Assembly (NCBI RefSeq): GCF_002252565.1
Contig: NZ_NPML01000002.1
Coordinates: 62,001-126,000 of the forward strand
From: Petroclostridium xylanilyticum
GTDB lineage: Bacteria; Bacillota; Clostridia; SK-Y3
Length of the DNA: 64,000 bases
Direction: 5' to 3'
In this document: in pieces, positions 1 to 8,838 of the stretch
How the letters are laid out: each line of letters starts with the position of its first letter
Numbering within the stretch: the stretch's first letter is position 1
Notes under the pieces: generated by a model
What the model was told of the DNA's origin: nothing
Database searches by the model: none
The model's input: the letters and a program-made list of their open reading frames with translations, nothing else
Translations under genes and position numbers: made by a program

Positions 1-393
1 ATACAAAAGGAGTACAGATATCTCCCTGAAGAAATTTTGATGTATATTTCTACAGCGATGGAGATTACTCCTGCTAAAGTTTTTAGTGTGGCTACATTCT
101 ATGAAAACTTTTCTATGGAGCCTAAGGGGAAATATGTAATCAAAATATGTGACGGGACAGCATGCCATGTCAGAAAATCCATACCAATCTTGAATGCATT
201 GAGAAGCGAACTGGGATTAAGTGAAGAAAAACACACTACCGATGACCTTTTATTTACGGTAGAAACCGTATCATGTCTTGGAGCGTGTGGATTGGCGCCG
301 GTTATTACGGTGAATGACAAGGTGTATGCCAAGATGACACCTGAGTCGGCAGCTGCATTATTAAGAAGCATAAGGGAGGAGGAGTCAAAATGA
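1..393 (+). CDS. hydC: NuoE-like [2Fe-2S] subunit of trimeric [FeFe]-hydrogenase (5' partial)
   Basis: The reading frame is open from base 1, so the gene begins before the window. The visible part is a thioredoxin-fold [2Fe-2S] domain of the NuoE/HydC family. Its four cluster ligands are in the motifs CDGTAC (C-x4-C) and CLGAC (C-x3-C). In this family the subunit passes electrons between the NADH/FMN subunit and the hydrogenase subunit in the cytoplasm. The stop overlaps the next gene's start (ATGA at 390), which indicates translational coupling with hydB. An internal ATG at 37 could be mistaken for the start, but upstream residues such as YLPEE fit the family. Function is firm; the 5' end is not visible. 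Confidence 0.93.
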   Translation: MQKEYRYLPEEILMYISTAMEITPAKVFSVATFYENFSMEPKGKYVIKICDGTACHVRKSIPILNALRSELGLSEEKHTTDDLLFTVETVSCLGACGLAPVITVNDKVYAKMTPESAAALLRSIREEESK

Positions 394-2261
394 AAATTAG
401 AACGCTTCAGCAGTTGGAAGAATTCTCTCAATTATTTAGCGAAGCGCTGGAAAGACAGCAAAAGAAAGTGCTGGTATGTGCAGGGACAGGATGCGTAGCC
501 GGCGGTTCCATTGCAATCTATAACAGAATAAAAGAAATGGTGGAAGACAGAGGTTTATTGGTTGAGGTAGACCTTTCTGAAGAAAAACAGGGGATAGGCG
601 TTAAGAAAAGTGGCTGCCACGGCTTTTGTGAAATGGGTCCGCTGGTTAGAATTGAGCCTTACGGTTATCTATACTTGAAAGTTACACTTGAAGATTGTGA
701 GGAAATAATAGAAAAAACCCTTATCAAAGGTGAACCGGTCGAGAGGCTGATGTACAGATGGGAAGGCAGGACCTATGCTGCACAGGAAGAAATCCCGTTT
801 TACAAAAAACAGACAAGACTTGTCCTGGAACACTGCGGCCATATTGATGCGGAATCTATCCGGGAATATATAGCAAAAGGAGGATATAAGGCATTAAGCA
901 AATGTCTTTTTGAAATGACTCCTGAACAGATTTGTAAAGTAGTTTCAGACTCCAACCTTAGAGGAAGAGGGGGCGGGGGCTATCCGGCAGGGAAAAAATG
1001 GTCACAGGTACTGGCACAGAATAGTGCAATAAAATATGTGGTATGTAATGGAGACGAAGGGGATCCGGGTGCCTTTATGGATAGAAGCATCATGGAGGGG
1101 GACCCTCATCGGATGATTGAGGGGATGATCATAGCCGGGGTTGCTACCGGAAGTTCGGAAGGTTATATCTATGTAAGAGCAGAATATCCTCTTGCTGTGG
1201 AGAGATTAAAAGTTGCTATTGACCAGGCTAGAGAGTATGGTTTGCTGGGCGAGAATATCCTGGATTCCGGATTTAACTTTGACATCCATATTAATCAGGG
1301 GGCCGGTGCTTTTGTATGTGGTGAAGGAAGTGCCCTTACAGCTTCTATAGAGGGCGAAAGGGGGATGCCGAGGGTAAAGCCGCCAAGGACGGTAGAAGCC
1401 GGCTTGTGGGGTAAACCAACGGTATTAAATAATGTAGAGACTTTTGCCAATGTCCCTCAAATTATAATAAACGGAAGTGAGTGGTATAAATCCATAGGTC
1501 CTGAAAAAAGTCCCGGAACCAAAGCCTTTGCGATAACAGGCAATGTAAATAATACGGGCTTAATAGAAGTCCCTATGGGCACAACTTTAAGAGAGGTTAT
1601 TTTTGAAATAGGCGGGGGAATCAAAAATAATAAAAAATTTAAAGCGGTTCAGATAGGCGGTCCTTCGGGGGGATGCTTAACTGAAGAACACCTGGACTTG
1701 CCTCTTGATTTTGACTCATTGAAAAAAGTAGGGGCTATGATTGGTTCGGGCGGTCTGGTTGTAATGGATGAAGATACATGTATGGTTGAGGTAGCAAGAT
1801 TCTTTATGAATTTTACCCAGAATGAGTCCTGTGGAAAGTGTGTGCCCTGCCGCGAAGGGACCAAGAGAATGTTGGAGATATTGGAAAGGATTGTTGGCGG
1901 TAAAGGGACAGTAGAAGATCTTGACCTGCTTCTTGATCTGGCTGATACAATAAGTAAAACAGCTTTGTGTGGATTGGGTAAAACGGCAGCCGGTCCAGTT
2001 GTCAGCACCTTGAAATATTTTAGAGATGAGTATATTGCCCACGTAGTAGATAAGAAATGTCCTTCAAAAACATGCCAGGCGCTGAGGTCTATAGAAATAA
2101 ACAAGGCGTTATGCAAGGGATGCGGTAAATGCACGAGAGTATGCCCCGTAAATGCAATTGAAGGAAAAATTAAGGAACCATACAGCATTGACCAGAAAAA
2201 GTGTATAAAATGCGGTGCTTGTTTGCAATCCTGCCCATTTTCTGCAATTGAGGAGGTATAA
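390..2261 (+). CDS. hydB: NuoF-like NADH/FMN subunit of [FeFe]-hydrogenase
   Basis: This is a 623-aa flavoprotein subunit that oxidises or reduces NAD(H) and relays electrons to HydA. In order it has an N-terminal thioredoxin-like ferredoxin domain with C-x-G-T-G-C near residue 30, a glycine-rich NADH/FMN-binding segment (GRGGGGYPAGKKW near residue 191), an SLBB region, the NuoF [4Fe-4S] motif ESCGKCVPCREG near residue 478, and a C-terminal 2x[4Fe-4S] ferredoxin with CKGCGKC and CIKCGAC from about residue 570. The extra N- and C-terminal iron-sulfur domains separate HydB from respiratory NuoF. A strong AGGGAGGAGG ribosome site lies inside the end of hydC. Electron bifurcation with ferredoxin is inferred from the family. 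Confidence 0.95.
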   Translation: MKIRTLQQLEEFSQLFSEALERQQKKVLVCAGTGCVAGGSIAIYNRIKEMVEDRGLLVEVDLSEEKQGIGVKKSGCHGFCEMGPLVRIEPYGYLYLKVTLEDCEEIIEKTLIKGEPVERLMYRWEGRTYAAQEEIPFYKKQTRLVLEHCGHIDAESIREYIAKGGYKALSKCLFEMTPEQICKVVSDSNLRGRGGGGYPAGKKWSQVLAQNSAIKYVVCNGDEGDPGAFMDRSIMEGDPHRMIEGMIIAGVATGSSEGYIYVRAEYPLAVERLKVAIDQAREYGLLGENILDSGFNFDIHINQGAGAFVCGEGSALTASIEGERGMPRVKPPRTVEAGLWGKPTVLNNVETFANVPQIIINGSEWYKSIGPEKSPGTKAFAITGNVNNTGLIEVPMGTTLREVIFEIGGGIKNNKKFKAVQIGGPSGGCLTEEHLDLPLDFDSLKKVGAMIGSGGLVVMDEDTCMVEVARFFMNFTQNESCGKCVPCREGTKRMLEILERIVGGKGTVEDLDLLLDLADTISKTALCGLGKTAAGPVVSTLKYFRDEYIAHVVDKKCPSKTCQALRSIEINKALCKGCGKCTRVCPVNAIEGKIKEPYSIDQKKCIKCGACLQSCPFSAIEEV

Positions 2262-2264
2262 GCC

Positions 2265-3974
2265 ATGAAGGGTTATATGTTGATAGATGGACAAAGAGTT
2301 GAATTTGATGGTGAGAAACATGTTCTTGAAGTCGTTAGGAAAGCGGGTATTGACTTACCTACATTCTGTTATCATTCTGAGTTGAGTGTTTATGGCGCCT
2401 GCCGGATGTGCATGGTAGAAGATAAATGGGGTGGAACGATGGCTTCTTGTTCAACTCCACCCAAGGATGGAATGGAAATATATACGAATACGCCGAAACT
2501 TCAAAAGCATAGGAGAATGATACTGGAATTGCTATTATCCAATCATTGCAGGGACTGTACTGTTTGTGAGAAAAATGGTAAGTGTAAATTGCAGGAACTT
2601 GCAATGAAGTTTGGTATAAAGAAGATCAGATTTGATACAATCAATAATAATTATCCTTTGGATGAGAGCAGCACATCTATTGTTAGAAATCCTAACAAGT
2701 GTATTTTATGCGGCGATTGTGTCAGAATGTGTGAAGAGGTCCAGGGAGTAGGGGTTCTTGGTTTTGCATACAGAGGGTCGAAAATAAAGGTTACACCTGC
2801 TTTTAACAAACAGTTAGCCGAGGTAGAATGTGTTAGCTGTGGACAATGCACATCTGTTTGCCCTACGGGGGCGTTAGTCGTAAAAAATGAAACTGACAGG
2901 GTTTGGAAGGTATTGCATGATAAAACCAAACGTGTTGTTGCCCAAATAGCTCCTGCAGTAAGGGTTGCTCTTGGAGAGGAATTTGGTTTGCCTCCTGGAG
3001 AAATTGTAACGGGTAAAATTGTTGCGGCTCTGAGAAAACTGGGTTTTGATGAAATTTATGACACCGGAATTGCTGCTGATTTGACGGTAATGGAAGAGAC
3101 TAAAGAGTTTAATGAAAAATTAAACAGCGGTGATGAACTTCCTTTATTTACTTCATGCTGCCCTGCCTGGTTCAGGTATGCAGAACAAAAATTTCCTGAG
3201 CTGCTGAAAAATATATCTACATGCCGTTCACCTCAGCAAATGTTTGGAGCAGTAATTAAAGAACATTATAGAAGTATGAAAGAAATTGATTCCAGGGAAG
3301 CGGTTGTAGTTTCTATCATGCCGTGTACTGCTAAAAAGTTTGAAGCGTCGAGGCCTGAATTTGTAACAGCAGGTGAAAGAGATGTGGATATCGTAATCAC
3401 AACGCAGGAATTGGCATCTATGATTAAGCAGGCGGGAATTGTCTTTAATGAACTGGAGCCGGAATCTCTGGATATGCCTTTCGGTCTTGCCAGTGGAGCA
3501 GGAATTATATTTGGTGTAACCGGAGGAGTGGCTGAAGCAGTATTAAGGAGATGCTACCAGGAAAAAACCTCAAATACCTTGAAGGAAATTGCATTTGTGG
3601 GCATCCGGGGCATGGAAGGGGTAAAAGAAGCTGAAGTGGAGATAGATGGAAGGAAAATCCGAATTGCTGTAGTACATGGTCTCAAGAATGCGGAAGAGCT
3701 TATAAAACGAATTCGTACAGGTGAAAAGTCCTATGATTTTGTAGAAGTGATGGCCTGTCCAGGTGGATGTATCGGAGGAGCAGGGCAGCCTATACCTACT
3801 AACTCCTATACAAAGCAAAACAGGGCAAATGGAATTTATAAAGCAGATAGAACTTCGCAGATCAAGAGGTCGGAGGAGAATCCGATGATTGTTGCACTTT
3901 ATAATGGGATGTTGAAAGATAAACGTCATCTTCTCCACAACGCTCTATCCCATGGTACACATGCAAAGGAGTGA
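2265..3974 (+). CDS. hydA: [FeFe]-hydrogenase catalytic subunit
   Basis: The 569-aa protein catalyses reversible proton reduction to H2. The N-terminal [2Fe-2S] domain has ligands around residues 34-49 (GACRMC). It is followed by the His/Cys-ligated [4Fe-4S] segment HCRDCTVCEKNGKC and a two-cluster ferredoxin domain (CILCGDCVRMC, CVSCGQCTSVC). The H-cluster domain carries all three signatures: L1 TSCCPAW near 296, L2 MPCTAKK near 352 and L3 MACPGGCIGG near 495. No key cysteine is missing. The start lies three bases after the hydB stop, with GGAGG just upstream. Together with hydC and hydB it matches the Thermotoga-type NADH/ferredoxin-dependent hydrogenase (established family knowledge). Confidence 0.97.
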   Translation: MKGYMLIDGQRVEFDGEKHVLEVVRKAGIDLPTFCYHSELSVYGACRMCMVEDKWGGTMASCSTPPKDGMEIYTNTPKLQKHRRMILELLLSNHCRDCTVCEKNGKCKLQELAMKFGIKKIRFDTINNNYPLDESSTSIVRNPNKCILCGDCVRMCEEVQGVGVLGFAYRGSKIKVTPAFNKQLAEVECVSCGQCTSVCPTGALVVKNETDRVWKVLHDKTKRVVAQIAPAVRVALGEEFGLPPGEIVTGKIVAALRKLGFDEIYDTGIAADLTVMEETKEFNEKLNSGDELPLFTSCCPAWFRYAEQKFPELLKNISTCRSPQQMFGAVIKEHYRSMKEIDSREAVVVSIMPCTAKKFEASRPEFVTAGERDVDIVITTQELASMIKQAGIVFNELEPESLDMPFGLASGAGIIFGVTGGVAEAVLRRCYQEKTSNTLKEIAFVGIRGMEGVKEAEVEIDGRKIRIAVVHGLKNAEELIKRIRTGEKSYDFVEVMACPGGCIGGAGQPIPTNSYTKQNRANGIYKADRTSQIKRSEENPMIVALYNGMLKDKRHLLHNALSHGTHAKE

Positions 3975-3978
3975 GAAA

Positions 3979-4230
3979 ATGTTAACCATTCATGTATGTA
4001 TCGGAAGTGCCTGCCACCTGAAAGGGGCATATAATGTAATTAACGGGTTGCAATCAATGATTAATGACAGGAAGTGTGGAGACAGGGTAACGGTAAAAGC
4101 TGCATTTTGCCTTGGTGAATGTGCAAAAGCGGTTTCAGTAAAAATTGAAGACGGCCCTGTACATTCAGTTAATGAAAAGAACATGGCAGAGTTCTTTGAA
4201 CAATATGTAGTGAAGGAATTGCAAAAATAA
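3979..4230 (+). CDS. Small thioredoxin-like [2Fe-2S] ferredoxin (second NuoE-like protein)
   Basis: This is an 83-aa single-domain protein with CIGSAC (C-x4-C) near the N-terminus and CLGEC (C-x3-C) in the middle, the ligand pattern of NuoE and thioredoxin-like ferredoxins. It lacks the N-terminal helical part of a full NuoE. The chosen ATG at 3979 is preceded by AAAGGAG at the end of hydA; a start at 3952 would lie inside hydA. It is the last gene of the hydrogenase operon and is followed by a strong hairpin. It may be an extra electron carrier or assembly partner for the complex; this is inferred only from position. Confidence 0.85.
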   Translation: MLTIHVCIGSACHLKGAYNVINGLQSMINDRKCGDRVTVKAAFCLGECAKAVSVKIEDGPVHSVNEKNMAEFFEQYVVKELQK

Positions 4231-4247
4231 CATTATACGCAAGTTTT

Positions 4248-4281
4248 TCCAGGCTCTAAGCTTTGTAGCTTAGAGCCTGGA
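4248..4281. terminator. Hairpin ending the hydrogenase operon
   Basis: A perfect 15-bp stem (TCCAGGCTCTAAGCT paired with its complement) has a 4-nt loop. It lies 17 bases after the last hyd gene and before the convergent DUF4363 gene. The U-tract is weak on both strands, so it may work as a bidirectional terminator or as an mRNA 3' end stabiliser. Confidence 0.75.
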
Positions 4282-4315
4282 ATCATATTTAAACTGACAC
4301 AAAACATTAATTATT

Positions 4316-4675
4316 TCACATTTGTCCGATATTTTCCCAGTTTTCTTTAATTAAAAGGATAGTAGCAAGGGAGTTTGATTTGTCTTTGGTTTCAATATAC
4401 CCTTTTAGCAAAGTAAAATTATTCTCGATATCATTTACATAATCGTGATCAATATCCAACTGGAGAAATGGTTTTATTTTTCTCCAGGCTTTTTTACTGT
4501 TTTCCAGGTTGTTAAATGCATTTTTCCAATCTTCCTTTCGAATATCGTCCTCTGTATTACTTAAATATTTAGAAAATTCAGTTCTGCGGTCCAGCGGTTT
4601 TTTTACAGGAGTGCAGGAAGGTGCAAGGAATAAAAAGGTGCATAAAAAAATAAGCAAGAATAAATATTTTCTCAA
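4316..4675 (-). CDS. DUF4363-like small lipoprotein
   Basis: The 119-aa product has a lipoprotein signal: basic start, a hydrophobic stretch (LFLLIFLCTFLFL) and a lipobox LAPSC with the acylated Cys near residue 21. The mature part is short, charged and helical, with no catalytic motif. Downstream of DUF421 membrane proteins in Clostridia a DUF4363 protein of this size is common, and here it follows the DUF421 gene 55 bases later on the same strand. The ribosome site AAGGAGGC lies just upstream. The two probably act together at the membrane; no function is known. Confidence 0.75.
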   Translation of the reverse strand: MRKYLFLLIFLCTFLFLAPSCTPVKKPLDRRTEFSKYLSNTEDDIRKEDWKNAFNNLENSKKAWRKIKPFLQLDIDHDYVNDIENNFTLLKGYIETKDKSNSLATILLIKENWENIGQM

Positions 4676-4730
4676 AATAAAGCCTCCTTAACTTGTATTT
4701 AGATTCGGGTTCAGATTCAGGTTTAGCTGT

Positions 4731-5444
4731 TTATTGTGTTGTAGGAATGATAAAGTAGGGCTGGTCCCCTTGCAAATCAACATACAGGTTACCCTTTGTA
4801 TCTAATTGAGCCAATGAAACTTGTGAAACCTCCTGGATATTTTGTTTCTTTAGCTGATGATACAGCCAGGCTTTTGATAGATTTAAAGAGCGGAGGGCAT
4901 CAACAAGTATAATTCCATCTTCAATCAAATTTGTAGGCAGTCCTTCATATTGGGTTGGCAGGTTAAGGTCACTGGGGGTAAGGGGCTGCTTTTGAGATTT
5001 CTTTTGTACACTTAGGCTGCCGTTGGTTTCAAATAAAGCAAACTCAACATCGGCTACATTGAACACACCCTGAGACCGGAGCTGTGAAATAAGGTCATCC
5101 GTTGTAAGACGCAATTTTCCCAAATGCTTCTCTAAAATTTTCCCGTTTTCAACAACTACAGTGGCCTCACCTTCGAAAACTTTCCTTACCCATATGTTGT
5201 GTAGGCTCAAATATGCCAATAAGATAGGGAGTATTGTCCATATCCCCATCCCCACCAAAGTAGCGGTTGTATTTTGATTGACCTGCACTGAAAGTGTAGA
5301 AGCGATAGAACCAATGGTAATGCCCACCACATAATCAAAAAAATTCAGTTCTGCCACCTGCTGCTTACCCATTAAACGTACCAGTATCAACAAAGCAAAA
5401 AAAGAAACAAACGACCGAATCATTACAACAAAAATGATGGACAA
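4731..5444 (-). CDS. DUF421 (YetF-like) integral membrane protein
   Basis: This 237-aa protein has three N-terminal hydrophobic helices, including the family motif RLMGKQQVAELNFFDY, followed by a soluble YetF-type alpha/beta domain. The best start is TTG at 5444 preceded by AAAGGGTGA; an ATG at 5423 is a fallback. Related Bacillus proteins (YetF, YrbG, YkjA) are membrane proteins of uncertain or sporulation-related role. Co-orientation with the DUF4363 lipoprotein suggests a two-gene unit. The family call is confident; function is unknown. Confidence 0.88.
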   Translation of the reverse strand: MSIIFVVMIRSFVSFFALLILVRLMGKQQVAELNFFDYVVGITIGSIASTLSVQVNQNTTATLVGMGIWTILPILLAYLSLHNIWVRKVFEGEATVVVENGKILEKHLGKLRLTTDDLISQLRSQGVFNVADVEFALFETNGSLSVQKKSQKQPLTPSDLNLPTQYEGLPTNLIEDGIILVDALRSLNLSKAWLYHQLKKQNIQEVSQVSLAQLDTKGNLYVDLQGDQPYFIIPTTQ

Positions 5445-5790
5445 ATGCGTTCACCCTTTCCTATAGCGATAGCATGTAAAATTATTTCTATTTCTTTTTA
5501 ATAATAAATGCTTCGTAAGTTATACTTATATTTTCCCAAACTAGATAAATAATTATTAGTCTTAATATATATTAAATATATATTTACTGATAATGATTTT
5601 ACATGGCAGATAAAGTCAATAAGTTCACAGTTCACGGTTCACAGTAAAAGCTATTAAATCGTTTATTACTGTTAACTGTGAACCATATAGCATATTTTTT
5701 TATGCTTTAGAAGGATTTTTAATATTTACGTCGAAATATATAAAGGCTGAGGTCAGAAATAAATTTTTAATAACTATTTGTCATAAAAGG
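5445..5790. other. AT-rich spacer with one word-repeat hairpin
   Basis: This divergent spacer separates the DUF421 gene from the agr operon. It must hold both promoters, but no confident -35/-10 pair could be picked. The only structured part is the TTCACAG/TGTGAAC repeat at 5622-5684. Confidence 0.6.
5622..5684. repeat. Self-complementary heptamer-word repeat, copy H1
   Basis: Tandem variants of the word GTTCACAG/GTTCACGG (5623-5647) are followed after about 18 bases by the complementary words TTACTGTTAACTGTGAACC (5666-5684). Similar elements occur at 17590-17665 and 26094-26162. It can fold as an imperfect hairpin and has no coding capacity. Confidence 0.8.
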
Positions 5791-6267
5791 ATGATGTGTC
5801 AAATGCTGAGATTATCATTATTTGAAATATTTGTACGGACTATTCCTGAAGGAGTTTTATTTATTTTTGCAAATTATATTCTGTCAAATACAAAAATAGA
5901 AAAAAAGAAGCTGCTCATATCCGGTATTTTACTAGGGATAAGTACGTATTTAGTGAGACTTTTGCCTATAAATTTTGGTGTACACATTATTATTAATCTT
6001 ATGATACATATTTTTCTACTGGTTCAGATTAATGGCATTGATGTTTTTAAGGCTGTTGCCACCAGTTTGATAGCTGTTATTATTTTATTGCTGTGTGAGT
6101 GGCTCAACTTCCTGATTCTTGATAAGGGACTTCGTATTTCTGCTGAAATATATTTAAAAGATGCCTTATCAAAGCAGTTATATTTTTTGCCTTCCCTGCT
6201 GCTGTTTTCTTTAATAGTAACGGGCATATTTTATATAAAATATTATTTGAATAAGGTGAAGGGTTAA
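5791..6267 (+). CDS. Unrecognised membrane protein upstream of agrB
   Basis: This is a protein of about 158 aa, almost entirely hydrophobic, with four or five predicted membrane helices and no soluble domain. It starts around 5791-5803; AAAAGG immediately before 5791 makes ATG 5794 or 5803 plausible. It ends one base before agrB, so the two are co-transcribed. The layout recalls the membrane sensor half of an AgrC-type receptor without the kinase, but I see no sequence motif to prove this. It could be an accessory to peptide export or sensing. Confidence 0.7.
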   Translation: MMCQMLRLSLFEIFVRTIPEGVLFIFANYILSNTKIEKKKLLISGILLGISTYLVRLLPINFGVHIIINLMIHIFLLVQINGIDVFKAVATSLIAVIILLLCEWLNFLILDKGLRISAEIYLKDALSKQLYFLPSLLLFSLIVTGIFYIKYYLNKVKG

Positions 6268-6268
6268 T

Positions 6269-6940
6269 ATGTTTTTGTTTGAGAAGCTTTCAAACTCTTT
6301 GGCAGGACGAATATCATCTGCTTTAAATTTGGACAAGGACCGGGAAGAAGTCCTGGCATATGGTGCGTTTGCTGTGATTCATACAGTATGGTCTACTTTT
6401 CTTATACTAATATTTGGAATTGTTTTTGATATATTATTACAGGCAGCAATTATCTTATGTACAGCGGCCATTTTAAAGAAGTATTCAGGTGGTGCTCACT
6501 CAACCTCTCCTAACCGGTGTGCAGTTATGGGAGTTATCATATTTGACAGCCTTGCTATGGCAGTAGACAAGCTTGATATATATTTCAACATGATAGCAGT
6601 ATTTGTTTATGCTGTTTTGAGTTTTATATTTGCATATTACATTATTTACAGACGCTGCCCTGTAGACAGTCCTAACAAACCTATAAAGAAGGAAGAAACG
6701 AGAAGACGGTTAAGAAAAGGAGCCATAAGAGTTGCTCATATTTTGTTGGGAATTACAATAGTTTTATTTATATTCTACTACAAAGTTGACAGTGTAAATC
6801 TACTTAATATTATTCTTTCTATATGTACAGGTCTTATGTGGCAGGCCTTTATGCTGACATCTCCAGGAAACTTCTTAGTGGCTACATTAGATGATTTCCT
6901 GAGAAAAATAACTATTTTAATAGGAGGTAAAAGAATATGA
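6269..6940 (+). CDS. agrB: AgrB-family peptide-processing membrane endopeptidase
   Basis: This is a 223-aa polytopic membrane protein. The active site is visible as GGAHSTSPNRC, giving His77 and Cys84 with the seven-residue spacing of Staphylococcus AgrB. AgrB cuts the AgrD precursor and helps form the cyclic (thio)lactone signal at the membrane. The gene follows the upstream membrane protein by one base. It ends in an ATGA overlap with a small AgrD-like ORF, the classical order. Identification is strong; the peptide specificity is not predictable. Confidence 0.93.
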   Translation: MFLFEKLSNSLAGRISSALNLDKDREEVLAYGAFAVIHTVWSTFLILIFGIVFDILLQAAIILCTAAILKKYSGGAHSTSPNRCAVMGVIIFDSLAMAVDKLDIYFNMIAVFVYAVLSFIFAYYIIYRRCPVDSPNKPIKKEETRRRLRKGAIRVAHILLGITIVLFIFYYKVDSVNLLNIILSICTGLMWQAFMLTSPGNFLVATLDDFLRKITILIGGKRI

Positions 6941-7074
6941 AAAAAAGGTTATTAATGATGATGGCTGCTTTAGGGGCTTCTGTGCTGACTTTTTTTGCTT
7001 TTATGGCATCAGCGTCAGCATGCCTTGTGGGGTATTATCAACCTGAAGAGCCAAAATGTTTACGTGGAGAATAG
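6937..7074 (+). CDS. agrD: AgrD-like cyclic autoinducer peptide precursor (45 aa)
   Basis: This small ORF starts at the ATGA overlap with agrB and has TAGGAGG upstream. It encodes a lysine-rich amphipathic leader of about 25 residues ending ASASA, then a core ACLVGYY and a C-terminal acidic tail QPEEPKCLRGE. This is the layout of clostridial AgrD-type peptides. Cys29 would form the thiolactone, probably as a five-residue ring CLVGY; the ring size is inferred. A second Cys in the tail (near residue 41) is unusual. Confidence 0.88.
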   Translation: MKKRLLMMMAALGASVLTFFAFMASASACLVGYYQPEEPKCLRGE

Positions 7075-7108
7075 CAATAAGAGGCCACTCTTGGCCTCTT
7101 ATTGCTAT
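7071..7108 (+). terminator. Terminator of the agr operon
   Basis: A perfect 17-bp stem (7071-7087 paired with 7092-7108) has loop CTCT. It includes the agrD stop codon, and its descending arm is T-rich (CTCTTATT). It separates agrBD from the following c-di-GMP gene. Confidence 0.85.
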
Positions 7109-7140
7109 CTATATAAGAAAGTTTGATATAGGTGTGGAAA

Positions 7141-8835
7141 ATGTATAAATTTGAAGATAGACGAAGAAAGAAAATTTATGAAATCGCATCAATTGTTAAA
7201 TTACTTTCACTGTTTTTTTGTGCTATTATAATCTTTAGTAAATATAACGCGACAGCGCTTGGCATGATTAAAACAGATAACAGTGGATATAATATTATTA
7301 CTTTAAATGTGAGTCTTGTTATTATTGTCTTAATTAATGCAAGTTGGGTATTTTCCTCTAAAAAGGGAATTCAAAAAAATACGTATAGTGCAAGCATTGT
7401 TGAAATTATAGGCTTCATTTTGATATTTTCAATTTTAATTTTTTTATCCGGTGCACATATAAGTCAATATAAATTTTTATTTTTATTTATAATTATTACT
7501 TCAACAATTCAATTTGGAATGGCTTATGGGATTATTGTAGCTTCAATATCTTCTGGAATTATTTTAATTATCGATTTGATTGCCATGCCCTACAATACAG
7601 TAAACCAACACTTTGAAACAGATTTGATATTAGTAGGTGTCTTTGTACTGACAGCATGGCTTCTAGGGTATTACGTAAAAATAGAAAAAGAATACAGGGA
7701 ACAATTGGCTAATTTGGCGAATATAGATGAATTAACACAGGTGTACAACCATAGATTTTTCCAGGATTCATTGACTCAGCATATTGAAACGGCGCAAAGA
7801 CAAAATTATCCGGTTGCCCTATTATTTATAGATATTGATTATTTTAAAAATTATAACGACCTTTATGGACATCAGGCGGGAGATAGGGTCTTGAGCCAAA
7901 CTGCTGCAATATTAAAAGAGAATGTACGGTCACAGGATATTGTAGCACGCTATGGAGGAGAAGAATTTGCTGTAATCCTGCCTGATACTTCGGAGCAGCA
8001 GGCACTGGCAGTTGCAGAAAGGATTAGAGGTGCAGTGGAGCAGGACAGTTTTGAGGGTGAAGAAAACCAACCCAACGGTAGAATTACGGTATCAGTGGGA
8101 GTTTCTTGTTTCCCTGATAAGGCAAAATCTAAAACTGAATTAATCAATAGTGCTGATGATGCTCTTTATAGAGCAAAGTTCTTTAATAAGAACAGGGTTG
8201 AAACTTATTTTTCAATTTTGGAAGAATTGAAAATGGATATAGAGAAAGAACATATTGACCTGGTAAGTTCAATAAAAACGTTAATCAGTGTTATAAATGC
8301 AAAGGACCGGTATACTTATGGGCATGTGGAAAGGGTTGTCATATTTTGTGATTTGGTGGCAAATAAGCTGGGCCTTACTGAGGAAGAAAAAAAAACCTTA
8401 AAGTATGGAGCTTATCTGCATGATATAGGAAAAATAGAAGTACCAAAAGAAATCCTGAATAAAAAAATGCCGTTAACCAATGAAGAATGGAATATTCTAA
8501 AGCAACATCCGGTAAACGGTGTAGAAATAATAAAGCCCGTCGCTTCTCTTAAGGATGTCATTCCGCTAATCATGTATCACCATGAACGGTATGATGGGCG
8601 GGGCTACCCGGAACAGTTAAACGGGAAAAACATACCATACCTTGTCAGAATATTAAGCGTAGCTGATAGTTTTGACGCAATGACTTCAAACCGGCCGTAT
8701 AAAATAAGAAAAAGCTACAATGAGGCAATAGAAGAACTAAAAAGATGCAGTTTAACCCAGTTTGATCCCGATATTGTTAAGGCCTTTATTGAAGTAATAG
8801 CAGAGAATAAGGATTATTTTGATAGCTTAAAGTAA
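7141..8835 (+). CDS. Membrane-anchored GGDEF / HD-GYP c-di-GMP enzyme
   Basis: The product has about 564 aa. Five or six N-terminal membrane helices (to about residue 180) are followed by a GGDEF domain with an intact GGEEF active site near residue 271 and an inhibitory RxxD site (RSQD) five residues before it. A C-terminal HD-GYP phosphodiesterase domain has HDIGK near 427 and HHERYDGRGYP near 480. The protein could therefore both make and break c-di-GMP. ATG 7141 is favoured by AGGTG just upstream; GTG 7132 is possible. It stands alone after the agr terminator, so a functional link to quorum sensing is only suggested by adjacency. Confidence 0.93.
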   Translation: MYKFEDRRRKKIYEIASIVKLLSLFFCAIIIFSKYNATALGMIKTDNSGYNIITLNVSLVIIVLINASWVFSSKKGIQKNTYSASIVEIIGFILIFSILIFLSGAHISQYKFLFLFIIITSTIQFGMAYGIIVASISSGIILIIDLIAMPYNTVNQHFETDLILVGVFVLTAWLLGYYVKIEKEYREQLANLANIDELTQVYNHRFFQDSLTQHIETAQRQNYPVALLFIDIDYFKNYNDLYGHQAGDRVLSQTAAILKENVRSQDIVARYGGEEFAVILPDTSEQQALAVAERIRGAVEQDSFEGEENQPNGRITVSVGVSCFPDKAKSKTELINSADDALYRAKFFNKNRVETYFSILEELKMDIEKEHIDLVSSIKTLISVINAKDRYTYGHVERVVIFCDLVANKLGLTEEEKKTLKYGAYLHDIGKIEVPKEILNKKMPLTNEEWNILKQHPVNGVEIIKPVASLKDVIPLIMYHHERYDGRGYPEQLNGKNIPYLVRILSVADSFDAMTSNRPYKIRKSYNEAIEELKRCSLTQFDPDIVKAFIEVIAENKDYFDSLK

Positions 8836-8838
8836 AGG

